This document shows, piece after piece, positions 43,949 to 54,984 of a stretch of 64,000 nt of DNA (its first letter is position 1; each line of letters opens with the position of its first letter). A model generated the notes under the pieces. That model did not search any database. It saw nothing but the letters and a program-made list of their open reading frames with translations, and was not told the origin of the DNA. Source of the DNA: Clarkia xantiana subsp. parviflora (taxonomy: Eukaryota; Streptophyta; Magnoliopsida; Myrtales; Onagraceae); assembly GCA_036873135.1 (NCBI GenBank), contig JAPTYO010000011.1, forward strand, positions 18,858,747-18,922,746, given 5' to 3'. A program made the position numbers and the translations under genes.

Positions 43949-46659
43949 TCAAGCTTGGTCCTTGTTGACAGCATTGGCAGCAGCTGGGTCCGCGGAGTCG
44001 GTAGCAGAGGGATCCACAGGATTGGCTTCGGGAGGATTGGCTATCGGGGCGTCCGCACTTGGAAGTTCAGAAGCGTCTTCGACAATTACGGGGGTACTCC
44101 CCCCATCACTCTCCTCGGAGAGAGCAAAATACTTCTTCGCAAAGGGAGCGAGGGAAGGAGACTTGTCGAAGTTGATAGCATCCCCGTACTCCAGGTGGAG
44201 CTCCTCAACCGCGTTAAAGAGAGTGTTCTCCACCTCTGCGCCAAAGAACTTCATGGCATCAGCTTGGAAGCCCTCAGACCTCCGATAGTCCTCCCGGCCC
44301 TTTTCCTCCGCTTCGGCCAGCTGCGCAGGAAACCCCGCGATTAGCTCCTCCAAAGCCTTCTTCTCAAGGACCAGTTGGTCCTCGGCAGCCTTCTTCTCCT
44401 GGGTCAGCCTGTCCACAATCACCCCCGCTCCTGCCGTTCTTGCCTCAAGAGCCCCTCGAAGTCCGCGATCTGCTGCTGAAGATCCCGAATCTTCTGATTA
44501 AGGGCAGCCTGCTCCTTGACAAGCTTCCCCCGCAGAGACTGGGAGGCCTTGAGATCCGCCTGAAGCTGCTCGCGGACCCCTCGGTCCCGCTCCCGGGCCT
44601 CATCATAGGCAATAACATACCCGATGAGGCGGTTGTAGTCCCCGAGCTCCTGCAATAAGAAGGAAAAGTGTTAATGAACAAACGACCCGATCTATCATCA
44701 ACAAGAAAGAAGCAAAGTCTCACCTCTACGCGGCGCACAGCCATATCCCTGATATCCCGCTGCATATGCGTCCGATTGAGGTAAATCGGATGCCGCATAG
44801 AAGGCAGAATAGAACCCGCCAGCAGATGCAGGGCCAGCGCCTGGTCCTGTTCCCCTTGTGTGAGCGGGACTCCCTGAAGCGTCTGGATAGGAGTCCAGGG
44901 GGCATTCGCCTGTGAAGAATTGAAGGGCCTGTAGAAGTCCCCATCAAGAGCAAGGGGAGAGATAGGACGAGGAATGGAAGGGCACGCCTCCGTCTCTCCC
45001 CGAACAGGGGAAGGAGAGAAGTCGTGGATAGGTGAGAGCTGCCGCTGCTGCGGAGAAGACGAAGGAGGCGGCCCCTGAGGGGTTGGTTTCAAGGGGGATT
45101 GCCCCGCCTTCCGACGTTGTTGAGGGGGGTCAACCCCGCCAATCTCCTCGGAGGAGTCCAGAGTTTCCACCTGACGAAACTGTTCGCCAGTTGGAACCTT
45201 CTCTCCAGCTGAGGAAGGCACCCCCGCTGAAGGCGGTGCGTCTGCGGAAGCCGCAGCACCCGAGGAAGCTCCCGAGCGACCTGCACCTGGAGGATGAGAA
45301 GCTTCAGAAAGGTAGTCAGGAAGTTCATCGGGATTCTTACACCAGATGATACGTCGGGAGACGTATTGATCCTTCCCACGATAATGATAGTAGCCTGCCT
45401 TCAAGACTCGGGGAGTTTCGCCTCGAAGGATTCTTTTGACATCAGTAATGCGGCCTTCCTTGGTCGAGGAAATCAAATCCGATGGGACCATCCTCTTGTA
45501 CGATTTAATAGCAAGTCGAAGTTGTTTACCTTCTTCAGCGTTCTGGACATCGAAGAGCTGGTCCAGATCCACCCGCTTCCGCTTGGGCTGCTCCGCTGAA
45601 GGAGACCCCGACCTAGCAGCAGCCTTCTTGGCAGACTTCCTCTTCCGCGAGGGGCGGACAGCATCAGTCTCCCCCTGCTTAAGGAACAGATCGGTCAGCA
45701 CAGATACCTTCTTGGCTGCAAACAGTAAACAAAGAAAGAGTTAGAAGTTTACCCAAGGAACCATATTGGAAGGGCCGTCGAAGAGTTGACCCCCAGAAAC
45801 AATGTCGAGGAGTCGGATCCCGGCGTGCACCAGGTCCCGCTCCACGAGTGAGTTGGCGTTGAGAGGAGTGTAAGACTCCTCCCACCGATAGAGCTGGATA
45901 AGCTGGAGAGTCTCAAAATCCCCATCAGCATAAGTATGGAAAGCAGGTGGAGGGTCCGCTACCACCTCCCAACGAGGCCAGGGAATGGAGGAGTGACGGA
46001 TAAAGAAGTAACTCCTTTTCCAGCTACTGTTGTCGGACCCTGTATCAATCAAGAGTCCTCGACCCTTGACCACCTTCCAGGTGTCACTGGTCCAACCGTA
46101 CCGGGCAAGTTGCTGCTTACTCCACTTGGGCATCCGAGGGTAGAAGGCGCAAACCCCCGCCTCATTGCACTTCATCCCATAAAAGGTTCTGAAGAGTTGG
46201 AGGCTGTAGACCCACTTCTGTCGAAGGCAAAGGACTTGAAAGGCGTTCCAGAGGCGGATGGCATGGGGAGAAAAGGTAGTGGGGTGTGTTCTGTAATGGT
46301 GGCACAGCTCCACCAGATTACCGCAAAAGGGGAACCTGATCCCCGCTGATATTTGTCCCGTAGAGACAAACACCTCCCCTTTCTGGGGACGAGTAACCTC
46401 AGAGTCACTCGAGGGACGATGCCTAGGATACGGGAAACGAGGTTCCCAGGTGATGGTGATGCAACCCTCTCGGAGAGCTGCATCATAAGCAGTATTGGAA
46501 ATCTCATTTGGAGCATAGTCAAAGTTAAAGGGTTTTCTCCCCTCGGAGCTGGAACCGCTGTCTGAAAAGCAACCAGGGCAAGAAAATACAGTGGGACTCT
46601 TGGAGAAATTAGAAGGGAAAAGACGAACAAGCAACGAAGAGGGATTCCTTACCAGACAT
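43949..46659 (-). pseudogene. Spliced antisense gene of element B
   Basis: Exon 1 is the seven-base ATGTCTG (46659-46653). Intron 1 (46652-46562, 91 bp) has GTAAGG and TTTCAG ends. Exon 2 (46561-45753) is open throughout: NFDYAPNEISNTAYDAALRE, QISAGIRFPFCGNLVELCHH, FYGMKCNEAGVCAFYPRMPK, WPRWEV and FDGPSN, resembling Transposase_28. Exon 3 (45715-44724) carries RKRKSAKKAAA, a likely nuclear signal, then VDLDQLFDVQNAEEGKQLRL and a Pro-rich linker. Exon 4 (44649-43949) is a coiled coil with an acidic tail ending NKDQA, with one base missing near 44425. The phase at the visible exon 2 donor does not match exon 3. TATA (ACTATAAAACC) is at 46820-46830. Confidence 0.78.
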
Positions 46660-47204
46660 GATGAAGTAGAGGTTGAAGGAGATGAGCGAAGCGTCGCCGG
46701 AAAGATGATCGGGAAGACTCCAGAGACCTTCGAAATCACAGAGCTTGGAATCGCAGAGAAATCGCAGAGAGCTTTTGAGAATTCGAAGACGGTAAAAGTT
46801 AAATTGTGACTATGGCTAGGGTTTTATAGTCGAAGAAGACGGTTGAAAGGACACTTCGATCCGAGTCGTCGGAGTCGAAGAGTCTTAATCTGGACCGTTG
46901 AGATGAAACGTGCAGAAGGACAACGGGGGTAATGATGAAACGGCCTGAAAAGCACTTTTTCAGAAAAGGACAGGCGCGAAAAATAAGGCACGTGGGTCGA
47001 AAACGTCACTCCATTATCTACTGCATTTAATGCACTAGGAAACCGAGAAGACCCTTGGGATATAACAGTTATCTACAAAATCCTGAGGAAACGTAGAGGA
47101 GAAGACTGATAAACTGAGTAACTGAACCAAGGAAAAGATCCCCGACTTTAATATTGGAAGATCGGGAGTTGAAAGACACGACGAACTAAAAGTCCCTCAT
47201 GTCT
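46660..47204 (-). promoter_or_regulatory. Antisense promoter region of element B
   Basis: TATAAAACC on the minus strand lies about 165 bases before the antisense ATG. The surrounding sequence is conserved with A, C and D, including CTGAAAAGCACTTTTTCAG (46946-46964), a near-perfect inverted repeat. Confidence 0.7.
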
Positions 47205-47214
47205 TGGGGGCAAA
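47205..47214 (+). other. Polypurine tract of element B
   Basis: TGGGGGCAAA precedes the 3' LTR. Confidence 0.85.
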
Positions 47215-47911
47215 TGATGGGTCCGACTATAGCCGTCAGGCCCTTTAACGGCGAGGAAACGACAAACAGGCCCACCAGGCCCAGAGTGAAGGTCAAGATG
47301 ACTTAGGAGAAGGGTCCCGACGAAGGGAGTCCCGACGAGGCAAGGTCCCGACAGAGTCGGTTCCGACAGTGGAGCTGGAAGCTCCCGATAAGAAGCCTTT
47401 AAGTAGGCCCCGATGGTGAATCCCTGAGAATGATTGGCCCTGTCACGATGACGAGGGGCCCCGAGCGGTGACACAACGAGATAACTCTGGAGTCCCCGAC
47501 AGGAGTCGGGACTCGTTATCAGAGGATAAAGCCAAGATATGCGGGGCGTGGCCGAGATACGCGGAACGTGGTTAAGATACACGGAGCGTGGCTGAGATAC
47601 GCGGGGCATGGCTAAGATACGCGAGATCACGTCCGAGATATGCGGGATACGGGCTAACCACCCCTAACGGTTCGCCAGGTACCTGAGGCATCTCTTTGCC
47701 TATAAAAGGGCAGGAGATCACCTCAGAAAGACTTACGTTGAGTTGAATACACTCTGAGTTTATTACTTGCCAGTCATACGAGATACTCATTTAAGCATCG
47801 GAGAGGGATTCTGGGTCACCGCCCGGTCTATCCCCTCTTGCAGGATTGCGTGGAGCAAAGGAGCTAGGATTGCCGTCAAAGTCTGTACCGGAGTTCCACC
47901 GTGATCCAACA
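47215..47911 (+). repeat. 3' LTR of element B (697 bp)
   Basis: Equal in length to the 5' LTR and followed by ACAGT. Confidence 0.95.
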
Positions 47912-47916
47912 ACAGT

Positions 47917-48405
47917 GAGAAAGGCTGAGACTTAGCATCATCAATCAGCTGCCTGTAATCGCCGCCTTTGCTCTTTGGCAGCGAAACTTCAGACAACTTC
48001 AGCACCAATAGGTACATGACATGACGCAAGGGCAACAACAGGCTAAGGCAGTGACCTCGACTGCAAAACGGCCCGAAGTGTTGCGATGGAGGTAGAGAGT
48101 CAGGCCGCGGGCGACAGGAGGCGAGCGGGGCAGGCTCGATCCTGTGTTGATCTAGGGTTTAGGAGGCTTTGGGAATGAGAGTGGAGGAAAATGGATTGGA
48201 GGTTCAGAACTTGGGGAATGAGAGTGGATGAGCGAGGAAGATTGGATTGGAGTTGCAGAGCTTGAAAAATGAGAGCGGAGGGGATGAAGCGGTCAGAACG
48301 GGTTCATTCCAGCTGGACAGTATGCAGTTCGGTGTCTGGTCCGGTTTTGATAACATTGACTTAACGGGATAATTGATCGAAGTCGACGAAATGTCGTTTT
48401 ACCAT
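47917..48405 (-). pseudogene. Possible 5' part of the unrecognised minus-strand gene
   Basis: Next to B, the minus strand reads EVSLPKSKGGDYRQLIDDAK (48010-47930), which looks like protein and matches no retroelement domain. Upstream the minus strand has AAACCCTAG (48160-48170), a telobox-like motif often found near plant gene starts. Beyond it is a diverged direct duplication of a block containing GGGAATGAGAGTGGA on the plus strand (48172-48285). The gene is separated from its other fragments by elements A and B, and its upstream side by F. Function is unknown. Confidence 0.4.
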
Positions 48406-49046
48406 TGTTGGATCCTTCTCTCGATGGAGAGTCGGGTCCTGGTGTATGCACTTCGGGTCGTCGAGGTAACGGGTCTTCGCATGTGCCGGGATACGTGCGC
48501 CTTCGGATACCTCCACGAGGGGCAGTATCGCACAACGCAGAGGGGGGGGGGGGTGGAGTGCGATGAGCCCTCTCCGAAGCTTAATTTATAATTCTAGAGA
48601 GAGAAAGTTTAGAGAGAGGCCCCTATTTATAGGAAACCTTGAAATCAAACCGGATTTTGAACGGTCCAATGTCGGTTTAATTGTGAAAAAGTGAACCGGA
48701 CGTGGACGAGCAAGGAGTTGACGTCGGAGAGTCCGACACGTGTCGTACGCGCGTATGTAGGAGTCACGCGCATTTCTTAGACATAATCTAGAGGTCGGGA
48801 TTGTCTGAATTTCGGTCCGGATTGTTTTGACTATCCGGATTCCGGTCCGGATTGTTTTGACAATCCAGATTCCGGTCCGGATTGTTTTGACAATCCGGAC
48901 GAGTCCTACGCTCGGGGTACGCGCGCGCGTACCCCGGGCCGTTTTTAGACTTGTGGGTGATTATTTTAGGATTGTTTGGTGGGTTTGACGTGTACTTGAA
49001 GTCCGAATAATTATAAAACGAACCCGAATCGGACGTATACCCATCA
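48406..49046 (-). repeat. 3' LTR of element F (641 bp)
   Basis: The plus-strand ends are TGTTGGATCC and CCCATCA. On the minus strand it has TATAAATAGG near 48625 and the CTTCGGAGAGGG block. U3 has three copies of a palindromic unit TCCGGATTGT-TTTG-ACAATCCGGA (48805-48900). A run of G lies at 48541-48553. Confidence 0.85.
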
Positions 49047-49979
49047 TTTTCCCCCGAGTCAAGTAATACCGTGACCCTTTCTTGACTCTATTTAGAGTAA
49101 ACGTTCGATTTAAGTTCGGGTGTTACCTTGGCGTGGACTTACCGTCCGTCGGCGCGTGTGCATCAATGTCACTTATCCCGCTCTTCATTTAATAAGGGTG
49201 ACTATAGGTGCTGACATGGTTATCCCAGCAAATGTAAGTATATGGCATGTATATATGTAATGATGTAGGACTATGTATGCAATAGAGACGTTAACACTAA
49301 CGAGTGTACGGCCATAGTATATGCGTGCATATGCATAGACGCGTGATATACAATGTCATAATAATAAACATGTAGATATGATCATTTATATATATATATA
49401 GTGACGGGGGCGTAAGTATATGCATGCTGGGATCATAATAATGGACACGTGACATGGATATGTTAACGGGCATACGTGTATGCATGTAGGCGCACGCGTG
49501 GGTGTGTAAGCATATGTATATGCTAATAACTCATGCAAAAGAGTTTGAAAAAATATGGAGGATATAGGGAATTACCCACATGTACATATAAAAAAGGAGA
49601 GCATGAAAATTTCTTCTCACTTTACCTCCACATTTCAAAATTGTCAACTCCCTTTTCTTGAGGAGTAAGTGACTTAGAACCCAAGCCACTCACCCACCCA
49701 AATCGCACCACCACCGGCCAACCAACACACACTGGAGGGACCAGCTCGTGGCGGTGGGACTAATGGCAGCGGACAGCACGGAGGCGAGGGCGGCGGCGCA
49801 CGGCGGAGACGCGGGCGGAGCTACGGCGGGCTTCCGGTGGTCCGAAACGGGTCCAACCTCAATTTTTGTGGTGATTCGGATTTTCGGGGTTGATTAAAAC
49901 CATTTCCAGGTATGTAGGCACTTTTACTTACTTCAATTTGATCAATCCTTGTCTTGATTGAAACTTGACTATTCATGCC
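48406..49979 (-). mobile_element. F: minus-strand gypsy element, 3' end only, split by element C
   Basis: An LTR (48406-49046) is followed rightward by a purine tract (complement TTTTCCCCCGAG) and about 930 bases of interior before element C begins. Orientation is minus because the tract and interior lie to the right. The interior includes a stretch of ATG/TAT-rich words (49200-49510), a possible antisense promoter (TATAAAAAAGG near 49587) and a GC-rich part. It resembles the non-coding end of N and E. The rest is right of the window. ACCAT (48401-48405) may be its target duplication. Confidence 0.75.
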
Positions 49980-50687
49980 TGTTGGATCACGGTGGAACTC
50001 CGGTACGGTCTTTGACGGCGATCCGAGCTCCTTTGCTCCACGTAATCCTGCAAGAGGGGATAGACAGGGCGGTGACCCAGAATCCCTCTCCGATGCTTAA
50101 ATGAGTATCTCGTACGGACTGGCAAGCATTAATCTCAAGTAGTGTGTATCAAAACGTACTGTGATCTGAGGTAACCTCTGCCCTTTTATAGGCGAAGAGG
50201 TACCTCAGTTACCTGGTGAACCGTTGGGGTGGTTAGCCCGTATCCCGCGTATCTCGGCTATGATCTCGGCCATGATCTCGCATATCTCGGCCACGCCCCG
50301 CGTATCTCGGCCACGCTCCGTGTATCTCCAACACGCTCCGCGTATCTCGGCCACGCCCCGCGTATCTTGGCCTCAACCTCTGGTGGCAAGTCCCGACTAA
50401 CATCGGGGACTCCAGAGTTGTCTCATTGTGTCACCGCTTGGGGCCCCTCGTCATCGTGACATGGCCAATCATTCTCAGGGATTCATCATTGGGGCCTACT
50501 CAAAGGCATCTCGTCGGGAGCATCTAGCTCGCCTATCAGGTCCGACTCTGTCGGGACCTCTCATCCTCAGGACTCCCTCCGTCGGGACCCTTCTCTTGGG
50601 TCATCTTCGCCTTCATTTAGGGCCCAGTGGTCCTATTTGCCGTTTCCTCATCGTTAAAGGGCCTAACGGCTATAGCCAAACCCATCA
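49980..50687 (-). repeat. 3' LTR of element C (708 bp)
   Basis: The plus-strand ends are TGTTGGATCACGG and AACCCATCA. It is related to the A/B LTRs, with a longer CGTATCTCGGCCACG array (50240-50375). Confidence 0.92.
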
Positions 50688-51248
50688 TTTGCCCCCAAGA
50701 CATGAGGGACTTATAGTTAGTCGTGTCTTTCAGCTCCCGACCTCCCGATATCAGTATCGGAGGCTTTTCTCTTGGCAAAATTTCTTGACACGGATCTTCT
50801 CGTCCACGTCTCCTCGATGCCTTGTGGATAACTGCTAAATCCGAGAAGACTCCTCGGTTCCCCAGCCATTAAATGCAGCAGATAACGAAGCGACGTCTTC
50901 GGCACTCGTGCCTGATTTCTCGCGCCTGCTTTTTCGGAAAGTGCTTTTCAGGCCGTTTCATCATTACACCCATTGCCATTCTGTATGTTTCATCTCAACG
51001 GCCCAGATTAAAACGCTTCGACTTCGACGATTCAGATCAGAGCGTCCTTTCGACTGTCCTCTTCGCCTATAAAACCCTAGCCCTGGGCACAGTTTTCACT
51101 TTACCGTCTCCAAAATTTCAAAAGCTCTCGGCAACTTCTGAGAACTTCAAGCTCTGCGATTTCAAAGACCTAAGTGCTCCTCCGGCCTCCTGTTCTTCCA
51201 AGCAACTTTCCGGCAACGTCCAGTTCATCCTTCCAGCCTCCAATCATC
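50688..51248 (+). promoter_or_regulatory. Promoter region of the antisense gene of C
   Basis: CCTATAAAACCCTAG (51065-51079) lies about 180 bases before ATG 51249. The region matches the antisense promoter regions of A, B and D, including the GAAAGTGCTTTTCAGGCCG block. Confidence 0.7.
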
Positions 51249-54200
51249 ATGTCTGGTAAGGATTTCTTCTTCGTTGCTTGTACATCTTTTCCTTGTTTGC
51301 AGTTTTCCGGAAAACCCAACGTGCCTTTCCATGGCTGATTTCAGACAGCGGATCTAGTTCCGAGGGAAGGAAGCCCTTCAACTTCGACTATGCTCTGAAC
51401 GAGATTTCCAGTACTGCGTACGATGCAGCTCTCCGGGAGGGATGCATCACCTCTACCTGGGAACCTCGTTTCCCCGTATCCTTGGCTGCGACTCCCGGGT
51501 AACCTTGAGGTTACTCGTGATAGAGTATATAAGTTAATATGCTCACATTGCATCTTGTTACTTATACTTGCATTTACTTCCATCATGTCATTAGATGATT
51601 CTATAAGGCTATTGTATGGTGCATATATCATGCAGTACATGTTACATGGTATATGCACCTTGGTGCACCAAGTTAGGCACATAGGATAGTTAGTCCTAGT
51701 TGGGGATCCTTATCACCTAGTATATATAGTTTACCTCTTGCATTGTAATCCCTAATCATCAATCAACAAATGATTCAACCTACTAAAGCTATTATGGTAT
51801 CAGAGCCACCTCAAATGGCGGCACAACCACAAAGCTAAAGAAGACCAAGTTTCTTCAACCCGGAAAGGGGAGGTATTTGTGGGCAAATATCGGCGGGGAT
51901 TAGATTCCCCTTCTCTGGTAATCTGGTCGAGATGTGCCAGCACTACAAGACGCATCCGACCACCTCTCTCCCCACGTCGTCTGTGGAACGCCTTCCAGGT
52001 CCTCTGCTTCCGACAGAAGTGGGTTTACAGCCTCAAGCTCTTCAGGACCTTCTACGGGATGAAGTGCAACGAGGCGGGGGTTTGTGCCTTCTACCCCCGC
52101 ATGCCGAAGTGGAAAAAGATGCAACTCGGGTTGTGCAACTGGACCAATGACACCTGGAAGGTGGTCAAGGGTCGGGGACTCCTGGTCGACACGAGCTCCG
52201 ACAACAGTGGGTGGAAGAGGAGCTACTTCTTCATCCAAAACTCCTCAATCCCGTGGCCCCGATGGGAGGTGGAAGCGGATTCTCCTCCTGCTTTCCACAC
52301 CTATACCGACGAAGACTTCCAGACTCTTCAACTCATCCAGCTCTACCGGTGGGGGGAGTCCTACACTCCCCTCGACGCCAATTCTCTCGTGGAGCGGGAC
52401 CTGGTGAATGCCGGGATCCGACTCCTCGACATAGTCTCCCGGGGGCAGCTCTTCGACGGCCTCCTGGGTAAATCTCTAACCTTTGTTTTTTACTGTTTGC
52501 AGCTAAGAAGGTATCCGTGCTGACCAGTCTGATCCTTAAGCAGGGGGAGACCGATGCTGTCCGCCCCACGCGGAAGAGGAAGTCAGCCAAGAAGGCTGCT
52601 GCTCCATCGGGATCTCCTTCCGAGGAGAGGCCAAAGCAGAGCCGTATGGAGGTGGATAAGCTCTTCGACGTCCAGAACGCTGAAGAAGGTAAAAAGCTCC
52701 GCCTCGCTATTAAATCGTACAGGAGGCTGGTTCCGAAGGAGTTGATTCCTTCGACCATGGAAGCCCGCATCGCCGATGTCAAACGAGTCCTCCGGGGGGA
52801 AACTCCTCGTGTCCTGAAGGCGGGCTACTACAACTACCACGGGAAGGACCAATATGTCTCCCGACATATTGTTTGGTGTAAGGACCCTAATGAACTTCCT
52901 GATTACGTTTCTAAAGCCTCCTCTCGTCCTCTAGGTGCAGGTCACTCGGGGACTCCATCGGGTGCTGGAGCCTCAGCAGGTGCACCACCTTCAGCAGGGG
53001 CGCCTCCTTCAGCAGGGGCACCACTTTTCTCTGGTGGAGAGACCCTGACCGGCGAACAATTTCGTCGGGTGGAGAACCTGGACTCCTCCGAGGAGACCGA
53101 TGAGGGCGGCTCCCTTCGTCATCGTCGGGGGACGGGGCAGTCCCCACTGAAACCAACCTCCAAGGGGCCCCCCTCGCCTTCTTCACAACAGCGACAGCCG
53201 TCGCCCATCCACGACTTCACTCCTTCCCCCGCCCGGGGCGAGCCGGAGGCGCGCCCCTCCACGACTCTGAAGGCCCTCCTCCTCTCCCTCTCGACGGGAG
53301 TTTCTACAGGGCCTTCGACCCCGCACAGGTGGATGCTCCCTGGACCCCGATCCAAACGCTGCAAGGGGTCCAGCTCCGACAAGGGGATGCCTACCCGGAA
53401 CTGGCTCCGCATCTGCTAGCAGGCTCGATCCTGCCCAGTATGAGGTATCCGATTTCCCTGAATCGGGAGGCGATCCGTCGGGACGTTCGAGACATGTCCA
53501 TGCGTCAGATAGAGGTAAGACTCACTTTTCTCTCCTTCATCAATAAGGCTGGTTGCTCATCCACTAACACTTCTCTTTCTTCTATCGCGGGAGATCGGGG
53601 ACATCAACCGTCTCTTCGGGTACCTCTTCGCCTTCGAGGAGACCCGGGAGCGGGAGCAGGCGGTCATAGCCAAGCTTAAGGACAATCTCGCGGCCTCCAA
53701 GTCTTCGCGGGGAAAACTGGCCAAGGAGCAGGCCATCCTCGACCGAAAGACTCGGGACCTCCAAAAGCAGGTTTGTGACTTCGAGGAGCTCCTGAAGCGG
53801 GAGCAGCAGGAGCGGCGGGTTGCTGAGGACAAACTTGTCCTGGAAAAGAAGGCTCTGGAGGAGCAAGTTGCTGAGGTTCCTGCGCAACTGGTCGCGGCTG
53901 AGACCAAGGGCCGGGAGGATTATCGGAGGTTCGAGGACTTCCAGGCTGATTCAGTGAAGTTCTGCAGCGCGGAGGTGGAGAACACCCTCTTCAACGCAGT
54001 TGAGGAACTTCACCTGGAGTATGGCGACGCCATTGACTTCGACAAGTTTCCATCTCTCGCTCCCTTCGCGAAGAAATACTTTGCCCTCTCGGAGGAGAGT
54101 GACGAGGGGAACACCCCCGCGGTTGTTGAAGACATGGCGGAGCCTCCAAGTGCCGACGCCCCGATAATCGACCCTCCAGCAGCCGAACCTGTGGAGCCTT

Positions 54201-54259
54201 CTGCCACAGATCTCGTGGACCCTGCTCCCGTTGATGCCGCCGACAAGGACCAAGCCTAA
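51249..54259 (+). pseudogene. Spliced antisense gene of element C (interrupted)
   Basis: Exon 1 is ATGTCTG (51249-51255). Intron 1 is 51256-51344 (89 bp, GTAAGG to TTTCAG). Exon 2 (51345-52467) has NFDYALNEISSTAYDAALRE and, after a 344 bp insertion, WNAFQVLCFRQKWVYS and WPRWEVEAD. Intron 2 (52468-52502) is only 35 bp but joins exons 2 and 3 in frame. Exon 3 (52503-53514) has VRPTRKRKSAKKAA and a Pro-rich linker, with a frameshift near 53265. Intron 3 begins GTAAG (53515); its acceptor CAG has become CGG (53589). Exon 4 (53591-54259) is a Glu/Lys coiled coil ending DKDQA. Direction is opposite to gag-pol of C. Confidence 0.72.
51518..51861 (+). mobile_element. LTR fragment with primer-binding site inserted in the antisense exon of C
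   Basis: Comparison with B shows about 344 extra bases between GAGGTTACTCGT and GGAAAGGGGAGG. They contain TATATATAG (51720), then TGGTATCAGAGCC (51795-51807, initiator-Met-type PBS) and about 50 bases of leader including ATGGCGGC. So this is a copia-type LTR plus the start of an interior, the rest deleted. No clear target duplication. Confidence 0.75.
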
Positions 54260-54399
54260 CTGCTTATCTTTAAAGTCCTTGTATTCTCCTCATTTTTGTA
54301 ATCATCGAGCCTTTGAGCCCCTATTAATATCAGACTTAGTTTCGATTTTCCATTGCACCTCTCAAAGTGACTTTACTATACTTATTTAAGTCGAAATCT

Positions 54400-54983
54400 C
54401 GACACTTAAGATATTCTCACACATCACTTAAGACGATTTACCAACTTGCACCACTTAAGGTGACTTACCATCACGCACCACTTAAGGCGACTTTCCAATA
54501 CTTAGAATAAATCAAAGAAACGTGCATCACTTAAGACGACTTAATCTCGTGCATCACTTAAGACGACTTAATCTCATGCATCAATTAAGACGACTTTTTC
54601 AATAATTAGAATAAATCTAAGAGTCACGCATCACTCAAGACGACTTTCTCGTGCATCACTTAAGACGACTTAATCTCATGCATCACTTAAGACGACTTTT
54701 CTCATGCACCACTTAAGGCGACTTTTCTCGTGCACCACTCAAGGCGACTTTTCTCGTGCACCACTCAAGGCGACTAAGTAACGCTTAGAATAAATCTAAG
54801 AATAATTCTGATCGGAAGCAACCTCTTTATTTATTGATGGCACAAAATTTGCTTACATCGAATCAAACGATAAATAGCTTACACCACTTAAGGCGATTTT
54901 ACATCGGGCACCACTTAAGGCGACTTTTCATCGGGCACCACTTAAGGCGACTGTTCATCGGGCACCACTTAAGGCGACTTTTC
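54400..54983. repeat. Tandem array of element C
   Basis: Complement of the A/B unit: CACTTAAGGCGACTT and CACTTAAGACGACTT variants, with CTTAGAATAAATCTAAG hairpins at 54604 and 54784. TTTATT at 54826 mirrors the AATAAA of A and B. Confidence 0.9.
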
Positions 54984-54984
54984 A

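Larger units (their letters stand above)
36424..47911 (+). mobile_element. B: nearly complete Tat-type gypsy element
   Basis: LTRs of equal length (697 bp; 36424-37120 and 47215-47911) are flanked by a perfect ACAGT duplication (36419-36423, 47912-47916). By eye the LTRs differ at roughly ten bases, so the insertion is fairly recent. The interior matches A in order: PBS, gag-pol, tandem array, antisense gene, purine tract. Confidence 0.97.

Noticed and set aside
49380..49400. TATATATATA run in F as a promoter
   Set aside because: It is a simple dinucleotide repeat in a low-complexity ATG/TAT-rich stretch with no gene start next to it.
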